A DNA stretch of 35,848 nt from a virus, in the IMG/VR virus record IMGVR_UViG_3300017917_002656, positions 1-35,848 of that record. One strand, written 5' to 3'. The position numbers and the translations under genes are program-made. The notes beneath the pieces are model-generated. The model made no database searches. It had not been told where the DNA came from and worked only from the letters and a program-made list of their open reading frames with translations. This document shows positions 6,927-15,054 of this stretch, piece by piece (positions within the stretch are counted from its first letter, which is position 1; each line of letters begins with the position of its first letter).

Positions 6927-9285
6927 ACCAAAAAACGATGATATTTATGATAGTAACAACCATATAAAGGTTATATGGGAGGATACTTTGGATAATCACT
7001 CGCAGGTAAAGGAGAAACAAATTGAAAAATACTTTCAAAATAAGTACAAGACCAATAAAGTCAAAGTTATCTTTAAGCCAATTATCAGTAAGAATTCTGA
7101 ACTTGTGGCTGAGGGTGGAGCAGATGCTTCTGAGCTCGTTTTAGATGAAAACTACCAGAAGAAACTAATTGAGCAGTATCTCGTTGATAATAAAATCGAG
7201 ATTAATACGGCCCATCTCATCAAACTTGACAGTTCGGTTAATATTGAATTGGAGAACTACAAAGAACAGACAAATAGATATAAGAAATTTAAGATCAAAG
7301 AGATTGAATTCTCTAATTTCTTGTCATATGGTTCTGGTAACAAACTCAAATATGAAAACAAGAACGGTATTACATCAGTAATATCTGACCCAGCTAACTA
7401 CGGCGGTAAAACAACCATGACTGTGGATTTGCTGTTATTCCTATTCTTCGGTACCACAACAAAAACCGATAAGAATGAGGAAGTATTTAACCGTTTCCTT
7501 GACTCCGATTTGGTTGAAGTGAAGGGTAAAGTGGAAATTGAGGGCGATGACTACATCATTAAAAGAACCATCACCAGAAAGAAATCTAAAGATGGTTCAT
7601 ATAGTTGTAAAGGTGATGTGGACTTCTACCAGGTATTACCTCGTGGCGGTGTAAAACAACTCAATGGTGAACAAAGGAAGTATACAGATGAGTTAATTAA
7701 GACGTATGTCGGCACTTACGATGATTTCTTGATTACCATCCTAACCACTGGCGATAATCTCGATGATTTGATAAAGACCAAACCAACAGAGCGTGGTAGG
7801 ATATTGACCAGGTTTATTGGACTTGAATTCTTCCGTGAGAAGGAAAAGATTGCTAAGAAGAAATATACCGACTGGAAAGAAAAGTCAAAACTATACCATA
7901 ACAACAGCCAAGAGATCCTGGCTAAAATCACTGTGGAAGAAGACCACATCAAACAGTATCAAGAAATGCTGATTGGGTTAAATGCGAAACTGAATGAGGT
8001 AAAAACCAAAATAACTGAACTGACAGATGAATCAGAAAAATTATATAAAAAACGATATAACGATATCGATACCGAACTCTACAAATCAAGTGAAGAAAAC
8101 ATCGTTACTGGTATCCAAAAGCTCGAAAGTCTTATCAAAGACAAAGAAGACGGCATCAGAAACCTTATCGATTCTATGCCAGAACCTAAAACTGAGTATG
8201 ACATTGATTTATACGGTACTCTCAAAGGGGAGCTTCGAGATTACACAGAACGAGAGATAAAGACCAAGGTTGAAATACAAACCATTGAGTCAACTATCGA
8301 CATGTTAAAGAACAGCGAGATATGCCAAACTTGTAAAAGAGCCCTGGATGATGTTGACCATAGTGATGAAATTGATAAAAATGAAGCACTACTCGAACAG
8401 AAGAAAGAATCACTTGAAACCACTCAAGAGATTATAAAGATAGCTAATAACAAGATAGAAGACCTTGATAAGGTAAAAGTTGACTGGGATACGTACAACA
8501 GGAACAACCTATTGATTGAGAAGAGCCGTCTTGAGTTGAAAGCGTACCAGGATAGTTTGGTACGTGGTAACGACAAGCTCAAGAAGTACAGGGATATAAA
8601 GGATATGGTTGAAAAGAACCAAATCATCGACACAGATATTCAAAAAATAAAATTTTCTTTGAATTCTTTGAATGATGAAAAAGAATCCGTATCTTTACAA
8701 ATAAATGGTGCTGAGAGAGATATCCTCACCTCTAAAGGTAAAATAGAGGGGTATAATGCACTACTCAAAGAGTTGAAGAGCGAGGAAATGATAGACCACA
8801 TCTTTAAGGTTTACTTGGATATTTACGGGAAGAACGGTATCTCTAAGATGGTATTAAGTACCATGATACCTCTCATCAACAGTCATCTTAAGATACTGCT
8901 TGCGGATAGCTGCGAGTTCGTCCTCGAAATGCGCATGAATGAGAAGGGTGAGGTTGAGTTCTGGATGGTTGATAGCGAAACTGGTGTTGAAAAACCACTT
9001 AACGCTGGTTCTGGTTATGAGAAAACCGTAAGTTCATTGGCACTTAGGTGTGTACTGAGTAAAGTATGTTCATTACCTAAACCTAATATCATAGTATTTG
9101 ATGAGGTTACTGGAAAAGTTTCCAACCAAAACCTCGAAAAGGTCGGTCTATTCTTTGAGAAACTAAAACAGTTTTTCGAACACATATGGATTATTAGTCA
9201 CAATCCGCTGATACAGGATTGGGCCGACCATAGAGTCCTTGTTAAAAAGGAAAATAATATTTCATCACTAATAGACACCATATAA
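6892..9285 (+). CDS. SbcC/Rad50-like ATPase (T4 gp46-like) with N-terminal extension
   Basis: A 797-residue SMC-type ATPase, the partner of the SbcD-like nuclease in DNA end processing. After an unusual ~130-residue N-terminal extension comes the usual start of the ATPase (FKIKEIEFSNFLSYG). The Walker A region is ISDPANYGGKTTM with Lys173; it lacks the usual first glycine but keeps the Asn and the GKT core. Long coiled coils flank a zinc hook, CQTC at 478-481. The C-terminal half has a signature-like NAGSGYEKTVSSLALR, Walker B IIVFDEVTGK (Asp737, Glu738) and a His switch IISHNP. The gene overlaps its upstream neighbour by 35 bases and touches the next gene at its stop. Confidence 0.92.
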   Translation: MTNTMIYTTTSKPKNDDIYDSNNHIKVIWEDTLDNHSQVKEKQIEKYFQNKYKTNKVKVIFKPIISKNSELVAEGGADASELVLDENYQKKLIEQYLVDNKIEINTAHLIKLDSSVNIELENYKEQTNRYKKFKIKEIEFSNFLSYGSGNKLKYENKNGITSVISDPANYGGKTTMTVDLLLFLFFGTTTKTDKNEEVFNRFLDSDLVEVKGKVEIEGDDYIIKRTITRKKSKDGSYSCKGDVDFYQVLPRGGVKQLNGEQRKYTDELIKTYVGTYDDFLITILTTGDNLDDLIKTKPTERGRILTRFIGLEFFREKEKIAKKKYTDWKEKSKLYHNNSQEILAKITVEEDHIKQYQEMLIGLNAKLNEVKTKITELTDESEKLYKKRYNDIDTELYKSSEENIVTGIQKLESLIKDKEDGIRNLIDSMPEPKTEYDIDLYGTLKGELRDYTEREIKTKVEIQTIESTIDMLKNSEICQTCKRALDDVDHSDEIDKNEALLEQKKESLETTQEIIKIANNKIEDLDKVKVDWDTYNRNNLLIEKSRLELKAYQDSLVRGNDKLKKYRDIKDMVEKNQIIDTDIQKIKFSLNSLNDEKESVSLQINGAERDILTSKGKIEGYNALLKELKSEEMIDHIFKVYLDIYGKNGISKMVLSTMIPLINSHLKILLADSCEFVLEMRMNEKGEVEFWMVDSETGVEKPLNAGSGYEKTVSSLALRCVLSKVCSLPKPNIIVFDEVTGKVSNQNLEKVGLFFEKLKQFFEHIWIISHNPLIQDWADHRVLVKKENNISSLIDTI

Positions 9286-9917
9286 TGGATTTCCTACTTT
9301 TTAAATTAAAGTATCATATTTGGGAGAACGTAAGTAAACTCACAAAGTCCCGTAAGCGAGAGTATATGTTATTCTTCCTGGGTAAATACCCAGAGAATTT
9401 CAGGCACGGTATTACTGCTATTATTGACTCTGATTCCCTTGTTAGGTTTAGCATCGGTCAATCAGTCATAATAGTACGCTTTACCAGCAAGAAAAAGATC
9501 AAAGAGATCAGAGACATATTTAACCGTGTGTATAGTGGCTACGTAGATAGCTACATGTTATTCGAAGTGAATGACAGTAATTTCGCTAAAGGACTATGTG
9601 CGGCACATTACAATCACCTGTATGATTTAAACTATTTCAAGTTTACAACCAATGAGGCCCTGGATAAAGTACAAAACTTTATCACGTCTGTGAACCAGAT
9701 GAGGTCTGAGATGTTGGAATTTGTAAACCAACAGATGGCTATAATTCAGGAAGAGGAAGGACTACTTGATAATAACCCAACAGACCAAGACGAACGAGAA
9801 CATAAATTGAGCATGGATGACATCAATCCGATACTGGATAAAATTAAAGACCATGGGATGGACAGTCTTACAGAAAGGGAAAAACAGATTTTAAAAAAAT
9901 ACGCTAAAAATGACTAA
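9285..9917 (+). CDS. Uncharacterised protein between SbcC-like and sigma genes
   Basis: A 210-residue protein with no clear family over most of its length. Residues 1-135 look globular (alternating beta and helix, with SVIIVRFTSKKKIKEIRDIF). Residues ~135-165 are acidic. The last ~30 residues (ILDKIKDHGMDSLTEREKQI and a basic end) resemble a short C-terminal helical module, LDKI-x-G-x-x-SLT-x-x-E, which I recall from other Bacteroidota proteins. Its start overlaps the SbcC-like stop by one base, and its end overlaps the sigma gene by eight bases. That coupling suggests a role in replication, recombination or late transcription. Confidence 0.7.
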   Translation: MDFLLFKLKYHIWENVSKLTKSRKREYMLFFLGKYPENFRHGITAIIDSDSLVRFSIGQSVIIVRFTSKKKIKEIRDIFNRVYSGYVDSYMLFEVNDSNFAKGLCAAHYNHLYDLNYFKFTTNEALDKVQNFITSVNQMRSEMLEFVNQQMAIIQEEEGLLDNNPTDQDEREHKLSMDDINPILDKIKDHGMDSLTEREKQILKKYAKND

Positions 9918-10701
9918 ACAAAACACGGCACACTGGATCGACCAAAGAGAAATTATCACGTACTTACAAGATGTTAGGAAGTACCCAACATTAACCAGAG
10001 AAGAGGAATTAGAGTTGATTCAGCTGATCAAATCAGGTTGTCAGAAATCGAAAGACCGTCTGATTTATTCCAATCTTAGATTCGTAATCACTATGGCAAA
10101 ACAATATGTTGGCCAGGGGTTAGACCTAAACGACCTTATCTCCGAGGGCAACTACGGCCTTATTAAAGCTGCGGAAAGATATGATTATGACCAGACAGAC
10201 GTTAGGTTCTTATCATATGCTGTATGGTGGGTTAGACAGAGCATCCTCCAATCGTTACATGAAAATTCAAGGTCAATTCGTTTACCCGTTAATAAAATTA
10301 ACGAGTTGAACGAATTCAGGAAAACGTTACAACAAGAAACGTATGACATAGATCCAAATGCGGCACTTATGTTGCCAACCGTTGGACAACTTGACCAACC
10401 GATTGATGATGAGGGTAACTCGTTCTACGACATCATCCAGGATGATAGTTGTGAAAGGGTGGACTTAAAGTTCCCCGATGACAGAACACAGCTTATCTTA
10501 AAGTTAAAAACTTTATTGAATAAGTTGAATGAGTCTGAAAGATACGTTATAACCAAGTATTTTGGTTTAGACGGTGAGCCACTGACGCTTCAAGATATCT
10601 CAGATGATCTGGAATTAACCAAAGAAAGGGTTAGACAGATCAAAGAGAAGGGTATCAAAAAGTTGAGGTATAATTGCGCTGGATTATTTGAATTATTGTA
10701 A
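9910..10701 (+). CDS. Phage-encoded RpoD-like sigma factor
   Basis: A 263-residue group 1/2-type sigma-70 factor. Region 1.2 is at the start (DVRKYPTLTREEELELI). Region 2 follows: RLIYSNLRFVITMAKQY, LDLNDLISEGNYGLIKAAER and FLSYAVWWVRQSILQ, the last covering the -10 recognition helix. Region 4 is at the C-terminus (LNESERYVITKYFGL, then the helix-turn-helix LTLQDISDDLELTKERVRQI). Region 3 is short and diverged and there is no region 1.1, as in Bacteroidota primary sigma factors. Region 2 is so like a host primary sigma that it probably reads similar promoters, such as those listed in this window. In T4 the late sigma gene also lies near genes 46 and 47. Confidence 0.92.
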   Translation: MTKQNTAHWIDQREIITYLQDVRKYPTLTREEELELIQLIKSGCQKSKDRLIYSNLRFVITMAKQYVGQGLDLNDLISEGNYGLIKAAERYDYDQTDVRFLSYAVWWVRQSILQSLHENSRSIRLPVNKINELNEFRKTLQQETYDIDPNAALMLPTVGQLDQPIDDEGNSFYDIIQDDSCERVDLKFPDDRTQLILKLKTLLNKLNESERYVITKYFGLDGEPLTLQDISDDLELTKERVRQIKEKGIKKLRYNCAGLFELL

Positions 10702-10718
10702 TTTCAGTGATATTTATT
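10687..10718 (+). promoter_or_regulatory. Promoter-like site before the small membrane protein gene
   Basis: TTTG at 10687-10690, a 20-base spacer and TATTTATT at 10711-10718. The -7 element departs from TAnnTTTG, but the spacing is the same as at the other sites, and ATG 10733 is 15 bases downstream. Confidence 0.45.
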
Positions 10719-10732
10719 GTTAAAGAAAACTT

Positions 10733-11032
10733 ATGAAAAAAATTAAAAATTTTTTTAATGAGAGTGGCTACCTTTTGGTAGTCGCTTTCATGTTTTTACT
10801 GACGGTACATAATTGTAACCAGAGCGGTAAAATGAAGTCAATCAAGAAAGAAATCGTTAACGTAAGACATGCTAATGATAGTATGGCTACGCTTTTAATG
10901 AATGAAATCAAGATAGAAGGTTTGAAATCTGAGCTTAGAATGATTCAGGCCACAGATAGAAAAATACTCGATGTACAAAGACAAAACCAGATCGAGGCTG
11001 AAATAAAGAGTATCCAAAACGCCGCTAAGTAA
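10733..11032 (+). CDS. Small membrane-anchored coiled-coil protein
   Basis: A 99-residue protein with one hydrophobic segment at about residues 12-27 (GYLLVVAFMFLLTVHNC), followed by a charged, helical, probably coiled-coil region. The cysteine after the hydrophobic stretch (HNCNQ) is not a good lipobox, so a single-pass membrane anchor is more likely than a lipoprotein. The architecture recalls phage spanins or small i-spanin-like proteins, but nothing proves that. An 11-pair hairpin lies inside the start of the gene (10763-10786). It abuts the ArdC-like gene, whose ATG overlaps its stop by one base. Confidence 0.65.
   Translation: MKKIKNFFNESGYLLVVAFMFLLTVHNCNQSGKMKSIKKEIVNVRHANDSMATLLMNEIKIEGLKSELRMIQATDRKILDVQRQNQIEAEIKSIQNAAK
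10763..10786 (+). other. Strong hairpin inside the 5' coding region
   Basis: AGTGGCTACC and GGTAGTCGCT pair around a TTTT loop (ten pairs, two of them G-U). A long T run precedes it and a short one follows. It sits ten codons into the gene, in the sense orientation, downstream of a promoter-like site, so it could lower read-through or translation. It may also be chance. Confidence 0.35.
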
Positions 11033-12714
11033 TGTCAGTAATTATAGAAAACGTAAAAATCGTATCAAAAACGGGTACAACCAAAACAGGTAAACCGTAT
11101 AAGAATCTAATATTATCTTCTGATAATGCGGATCTTGGGGCGAGAAACGCCGAAAATGGTTGGATTGCCAACACACTTAAAATTACAAGTAAGTATGAAC
11201 CAGCGTTTTCTGAATTTAAGCAGCAATTTCCAGGCGTTGACGTTCCCACCAGGATGGTGACAACCGATAAGAATGTTTGGGGTTGGGGTTATTGGATTAA
11301 TAACCCAGAAGATGAGGCAAAGAAAATTGAAGGTATTAAAAAGTTAGCCCAGTTCCTAAATAAAGAAAGGAGCGTGGATAATACTGGCGATGAAACCATT
11401 GATAAGTTTGAAGGTTTTGAGGATGTTCAGGCTTTCATCGGTAGACTCAGAGAGATGCTGACTGAAATCAATATCCAGGATGAAGCCAAACAAAAAGAAC
11501 TTACACGAGGTATTGAAAACTTCATTAAGGAACTCGCACAATCAGTTGACGCTGTTGCGGCCAATGAAAAACTGGCTGAATTCTTTGAATGGAGAAGAAA
11601 ATTCCATACATTCTCGTTGAATAACACAATCCTTATTTTTGTGCAGAAACCTAACGCCACCCAGGTAGCGTCTAAGACAACATGGAAAAAATTAGGTTTT
11701 ACACCAAAAGAAGGTGCTACTCAGATTTGGTTATGGAGACCACATCTTAGACCAAAGAGCCCCGAATTTAAGGAGAAAATACGTAAAGAATTCATTGCAA
11801 AATACGGCAAGGGCGGTGTTTTATCTCCGAAGTATGAAAAGATGTTAAAAGATGAGTTGGATAAACCGATGGTTGATACAACAAAGAGACCAATTTTATA
11901 TCCGACTTATGACATAACAGATGTTGTGAATGAGGCTGGTGAATCTGGAGCCGAAAAAGCGCCACAAAAACCAGAACTTATGTGGTCAAATAATACTCCT
12001 AACGAGATTGGTGATAAGATAGCGGAAGCAATGTATAAGATTATACCAGCCTACGGTATTAAATTATCATTCTATAAACCAACTGGCGGTGAAAAGGGTT
12101 ATTCGGCGAGTGGGGATATACACCTATCAGATGAGCTGGTGGGTATAGCAAAAGCATCAACAGCTGTGCATGAATTTGCCCATGAAATAATGCACCAGAG
12201 CTACGTGAAAAGCGTTGCCGCTAAGGGTCAAAAAACGAGTGAAAAATCTAAACTCATCCAAGCCGCCTATGTCGGTAGAGATGTATCAAAAACACTCGAA
12301 TTACAAGCCGAGGGTGTGGCATATGTTGTATTAAGACAATTCGGTATTAACGAAGCTGAACACGCTGTAAACTATATCGCCTTATGGAATGGTGACCATG
12401 ATAGTGTTATGGGTAATCTTGACATTATCACAAGAACAGCAAACTTAATTATCAACGAGATAAATTCTCATTATGATACCACGGTTGACGATACGGGTGA
12501 TGAAACCGAATTTGGTGATTATGAGGCGGAACCAGAGACAGAAACACCAGTGACCGAAAACGAGGGTGGTGATATACCACATGCATCCACTGTAACAAGA
12601 GGTGATGTTGCTAAGATGTTGGGACTTAAAACAACCAAAGAACCAGACCATATCAAAGAACTTGAAACAACATTGAACGAAGCAAAACAACTTATTAAAT
12701 CAATAATAATATGA
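11032..12714 (+). CDS. ArdC-like protein with a zinc metallopeptidase motif
   Basis: A 560-residue protein resembling ArdC-type antirestriction proteins. Residues 1-80 (ENVKIVSKTGTTKTGKPYKN and beyond) read like a small beta-rich, possibly OB-like domain. Residues ~170-240 carry the ArdC N-domain pattern (FHTFSLNNTILIFVQKPNAT, then TTWKKLGFTPKEGATQIWLW), which in ArdC binds single-stranded DNA. A metallopeptidase domain has HEFAH at 380-384, with Glu427 in ELQAEGVAYV as the likely third zinc ligand. A long acidic C-terminal tail follows. In plasmids, ArdC protects incoming DNA from restriction; here it could guard phage DNA or process a host factor. Its stop overlaps the start of the truncated gene at 12711. 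Confidence 0.8.
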   Translation: MSVIIENVKIVSKTGTTKTGKPYKNLILSSDNADLGARNAENGWIANTLKITSKYEPAFSEFKQQFPGVDVPTRMVTTDKNVWGWGYWINNPEDEAKKIEGIKKLAQFLNKERSVDNTGDETIDKFEGFEDVQAFIGRLREMLTEINIQDEAKQKELTRGIENFIKELAQSVDAVAANEKLAEFFEWRRKFHTFSLNNTILIFVQKPNATQVASKTTWKKLGFTPKEGATQIWLWRPHLRPKSPEFKEKIRKEFIAKYGKGGVLSPKYEKMLKDELDKPMVDTTKRPILYPTYDITDVVNEAGESGAEKAPQKPELMWSNNTPNEIGDKIAEAMYKIIPAYGIKLSFYKPTGGEKGYSASGDIHLSDELVGIAKASTAVHEFAHEIMHQSYVKSVAAKGQKTSEKSKLIQAAYVGRDVSKTLELQAEGVAYVVLRQFGINEAEHAVNYIALWNGDHDSVMGNLDIITRTANLIINEINSHYDTTVDDTGDETEFGDYEAEPETETPVTENEGGDIPHASTVTRGDVAKMLGLKTTKEPDHIKELETTLNEAKQLIKSIII

Positions 12715-12803
12715 ATAAAGAAAACGTAACTAAGAATTTTATAATCGGTACATTCGTAACGTTATATGTTTTAGTTTCATTGATATCAACAATCTTTTAT
12801 TAA
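12711..12803 (+). pseudogene. Truncated 5' copy of the downstream membrane protein gene
   Basis: This 30-codon frame starts inside the ArdC-like stop (ATGA overlap) and ends in TAA. Its residues KNFIIGTFVTLYVLVSLIST match the start of the membrane protein at 13596 (DKFVIGSFVVLYVLTSCIST). Homology stops after the shared 11 bases ATATCAACAAT (12783-12793 versus 13665-13675), and three codons later a stop ends the frame. The two copies differ at many synonymous and some replacement sites, like orthologues from different phages. I interpret it as the original gene start, cut off by the second GIY-YIG cassette. Confidence 0.82.
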
Positions 12804-12811
12804 ACAAAACA

Positions 12812-12820
12812 CTATTTATA
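12812..12820 (+). promoter_or_regulatory. CTATTTATA motif before GIY-YIG gene 2
   Basis: CTATTTATA ends three bases before ATG 12824, the same arrangement as at the first endonuclease gene. No TTTG is found at the usual upstream distance. Confidence 0.4.
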
Positions 12821-12823
12821 TGT

Positions 12824-13618
12824 ATGGATACTATTACATATAAAATATACGGGGTTTTGAATCCAAAGTCAAATAAGCACTATGTAGGTAAAACTAAACA
12901 CTCATTATTAAAACGAAAAAAAGAACATATTGCAGCCGCTAACCGAAAAACGGGTTCGCATAAGTTTTATGACTGTATTCTTGTTGAGGGTGATAATCTT
13001 GTCTGGTTTATTATTGAGGATGGGTTGACGGAAGAAAATGTTAATGAGCGTGAGCAATATTATATTTTTCTTTATGATTCTTTCAATAACGGTTATAATG
13101 GTACATTGGGTGGTGATGGTGGTGATACTTGGTCAAATAATGATAAGTTAGAACAGTTCAAAGAGAAACGGAGATTAGAATGGTTGGGTGAGAAAAATCC
13201 AAATTACGGCTCACCGTTACCTGAAGAACAAAAATCAAAAATGATCACTTCAAAAAAAGGCATACCTATCCATAGTCTTGAATATCGTTTTAAACTTAGT
13301 GAACGAATGCGCCAAGAATGGCATGAGGGTAAACGTATAAATTATTTAAGTGATTACGCTAACAATCGTTTAGGTTCTGTCTTGAATGACGAACAAAAAA
13401 GTAAAATTGGTGAGGGGGTTAAAAACTCAGAAAAATATAAAGCGAGTATAAAAACGAGGGCGATTACTAAACGTAAAAAATATAACGAACGAATAGAAAA
13501 ATTTGGTTCTTATTTAAACGAGAATAAGTCAAAGGAAGAAATTATGGCTCTTATGGAGATAAAAGAACCAACATATTACAAATATAAGAAAGATTATGAA
13601 TCAAAAATTAATAGATAA
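12824..13618 (+). CDS. GIY-YIG homing endonuclease, second cassette
   Basis: A 264-residue freestanding homing endonuclease. The GIY-YIG domain has IYG at 8-10, YVG at 20-22, Arg31 with His35, a likely catalytic Glu at 77 in EREQYY and the NGTLGGDGGD segment at 92-101. NUMOD3-type stretches follow (GEKNPNYGS, PEEQKSKM, then NDEQKSKIGEGVK), with a basic helical C-terminus (KSKEEIMALMEIKEPTYYKY) that may be a helix-turn-helix. It resembles the first endonuclease in design, but its C-terminal DNA-binding region differs, which fits a different target gene. Its last 23 bases also encode the first codons of the membrane protein at 13596 in another frame. Confidence 0.92.
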   Translation: MDTITYKIYGVLNPKSNKHYVGKTKHSLLKRKKEHIAAANRKTGSHKFYDCILVEGDNLVWFIIEDGLTEENVNEREQYYIFLYDSFNNGYNGTLGGDGGDTWSNNDKLEQFKEKRRLEWLGEKNPNYGSPLPEEQKSKMITSKKGIPIHSLEYRFKLSERMRQEWHEGKRINYLSDYANNRLGSVLNDEQKSKIGEGVKNSEKYKASIKTRAITKRKKYNERIEKFGSYLNENKSKEEIMALMEIKEPTYYKYKKDYESKINR

Positions 13619-14453
13619 GTTTGTTATTGGTAGCTTTGTCGTACTGTATGTGTTAACAAGCTGCATATCAACAATACACGTAATTGACTTCTTTAGGTTA
13701 TCTAACCCGAATTGGCTGGCTACCACACTCGCAATAGCGTTTGAAGTGGGTGCGGCTGCTTCATTAGCGTCAATTATAGCTCTTAAAAAGATGAATAAGG
13801 GTATTGTGTGGGCATTATTCTTTATGTTAACCCTTATGCAAGCCATGGGTAACACATACTATGCTTATACGCACCTGGTTAATTACCAAAGCTGGATTGA
13901 ACTATTCGGTTTGGTTGATAGTGAGGTAATTGAACAGAAACGTATATTATCTCTTGTTTCTGGAGCCATACTACCATTGGTAGCTCTTGGGTTTATCAAA
14001 TCTTTGGTGGATTATATCAAACCCGATGAAGAACAACCCAAAACACCCGATACAATTCCAGCACCCACCTTCCCTGCTGATTTAATCTTAGTTAATAAAG
14101 GTGACGAAGAGGTGGATATAACAGATCTTAAAGAAGCCAAAGTGGATTATGACGCTGTCATCAAAGCGGGGCAAGAAGCACAACATGCCAAAATAATGGA
14201 AGTTCTCAATAGAAAAGCTAAAGAAAGGGAAGAAAGGGGTGAAACATATGAAGATGAACCAACAGCATTAGCTAACTCTTTCCATACCGAACGGATCACG
14301 GAAGATGAATTAGAAGCTGAGGTGGAATCTGAACCAGAAGATGAAGTAATACCAGAAAGTCAAGAGCCTATTGTTGAAGAAAATAAAGAGGAAGATCCTA
14401 AAATGAAGATCCTCAACAATATAAAGGTTTTTGTTAATGGTGAAGCTAAATAA
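13596..14453 (+). CDS. Four-helix membrane protein with acidic cytoplasmic tail
   Basis: A 285-residue protein with four predicted membrane segments (about 9-29, 40-63, 69-92 and 115-136). A ~145-residue charged, strongly acidic, probably disordered tail follows (clusters such as EDEVIPESQEPIVEENKEED). I do not recognise the family. The hydrophobic segments contain no obvious catalytic or transport motif. The start codon lies inside the end of the second GIY-YIG gene; a diverged copy of its first 28 codons remains at 12711, so the present start was probably brought by the cassette. The gene overlaps the amidase-like gene by about 17 bases. A role in host membrane takeover or lysis timing is possible but unproven. 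Confidence 0.78.
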   Translation: MNQKLIDKFVIGSFVVLYVLTSCISTIHVIDFFRLSNPNWLATTLAIAFEVGAAASLASIIALKKMNKGIVWALFFMLTLMQAMGNTYYAYTHLVNYQSWIELFGLVDSEVIEQKRILSLVSGAILPLVALGFIKSLVDYIKPDEEQPKTPDTIPAPTFPADLILVNKGDEEVDITDLKEAKVDYDAVIKAGQEAQHAKIMEVLNRKAKEREERGETYEDEPTALANSFHTERITEDELEAEVESEPEDEVIPESQEPIVEENKEEDPKMKILNNIKVFVNGEAK

Positions 14454-15054
14454 TGATTATCTTATTGAAAATGATAATATAAGACAATACAACACAATAA
14501 AGGAAAAAATCGTATTGATCAATACGTTATTACCTGCCGAAGACCATTTTAAGAAATTAAAATTAAGATACGGTGGTAAATACGATAAAGTACCAGCTTT
14601 CACAATAGATAGATCGGGTGTAATACACCAACATTTTAACCCAACATATACGTCAAAAATATTGGATAACGATAGTTTGGATCGCCAGGCTATCGTTATT
14701 TCGTTAGAAAATGTGGGTTGGTTGGATTATGATTCCGTTTTTAATGATTATTGCGATTGGAGGGGTATTAGGTACGATGAAGCGGTTATAGAGATACCCT
14801 GGCGAGGAAAAAGATTCTGGGCAACATATTCTGATGAACAATTTTCGTCTTTAACTGAATTAATAGACTATTTATGTAGAGAGCATTCTATTAATAAAAA
14901 ATTCATTGGGAATAACGTTATAAGTGCTATTAAAAACTATAAAGGGATTATAAATCGAAGTAATTTTAGTAAAAATCATTTTGACCTAACACCCGCTTTT
15001 AATTTTGAAAAGTTAACAAAAATATTAAATAATGAATACGAAAAAGCCAATTAA
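14437..15054 (+). CDS. N-acetylmuramoyl-L-alanine amidase-like protein (endolysin candidate)
   Basis: A 205-residue protein with the layout of amidase_2/PGRP-type enzymes: a beta strand with IDRSGVIHQHFNP (the position of the RDG-x-I-x-Q motif), a central AIVISLENVGWL segment, YSDEQFSSLTELIDYLCREH (the Q-x-x-x-L-x-x-L helix), and a late NRSNFSKNHFDLTPAFNFEK that corresponds to the H-x-x-x-x-x-K-x-DPG-x-x-F region. The first zinc His of the usual HHT pattern is not obvious, and the DPG is changed to DLTP, so activity is uncertain. There is no signal peptide; release would need a holin. ATG 14437 is preferred over TTG 14431. It overlaps the next gene by 23 bases. Confidence 0.72.
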   Translation: MVKLNNDYLIENDNIRQYNTIKEKIVLINTLLPAEDHFKKLKLRYGGKYDKVPAFTIDRSGVIHQHFNPTYTSKILDNDSLDRQAIVISLENVGWLDYDSVFNDYCDWRGIRYDEAVIEIPWRGKRFWATYSDEQFSSLTELIDYLCREHSINKKFIGNNVISAIKNYKGIINRSNFSKNHFDLTPAFNFEKLTKILNNEYEKAN

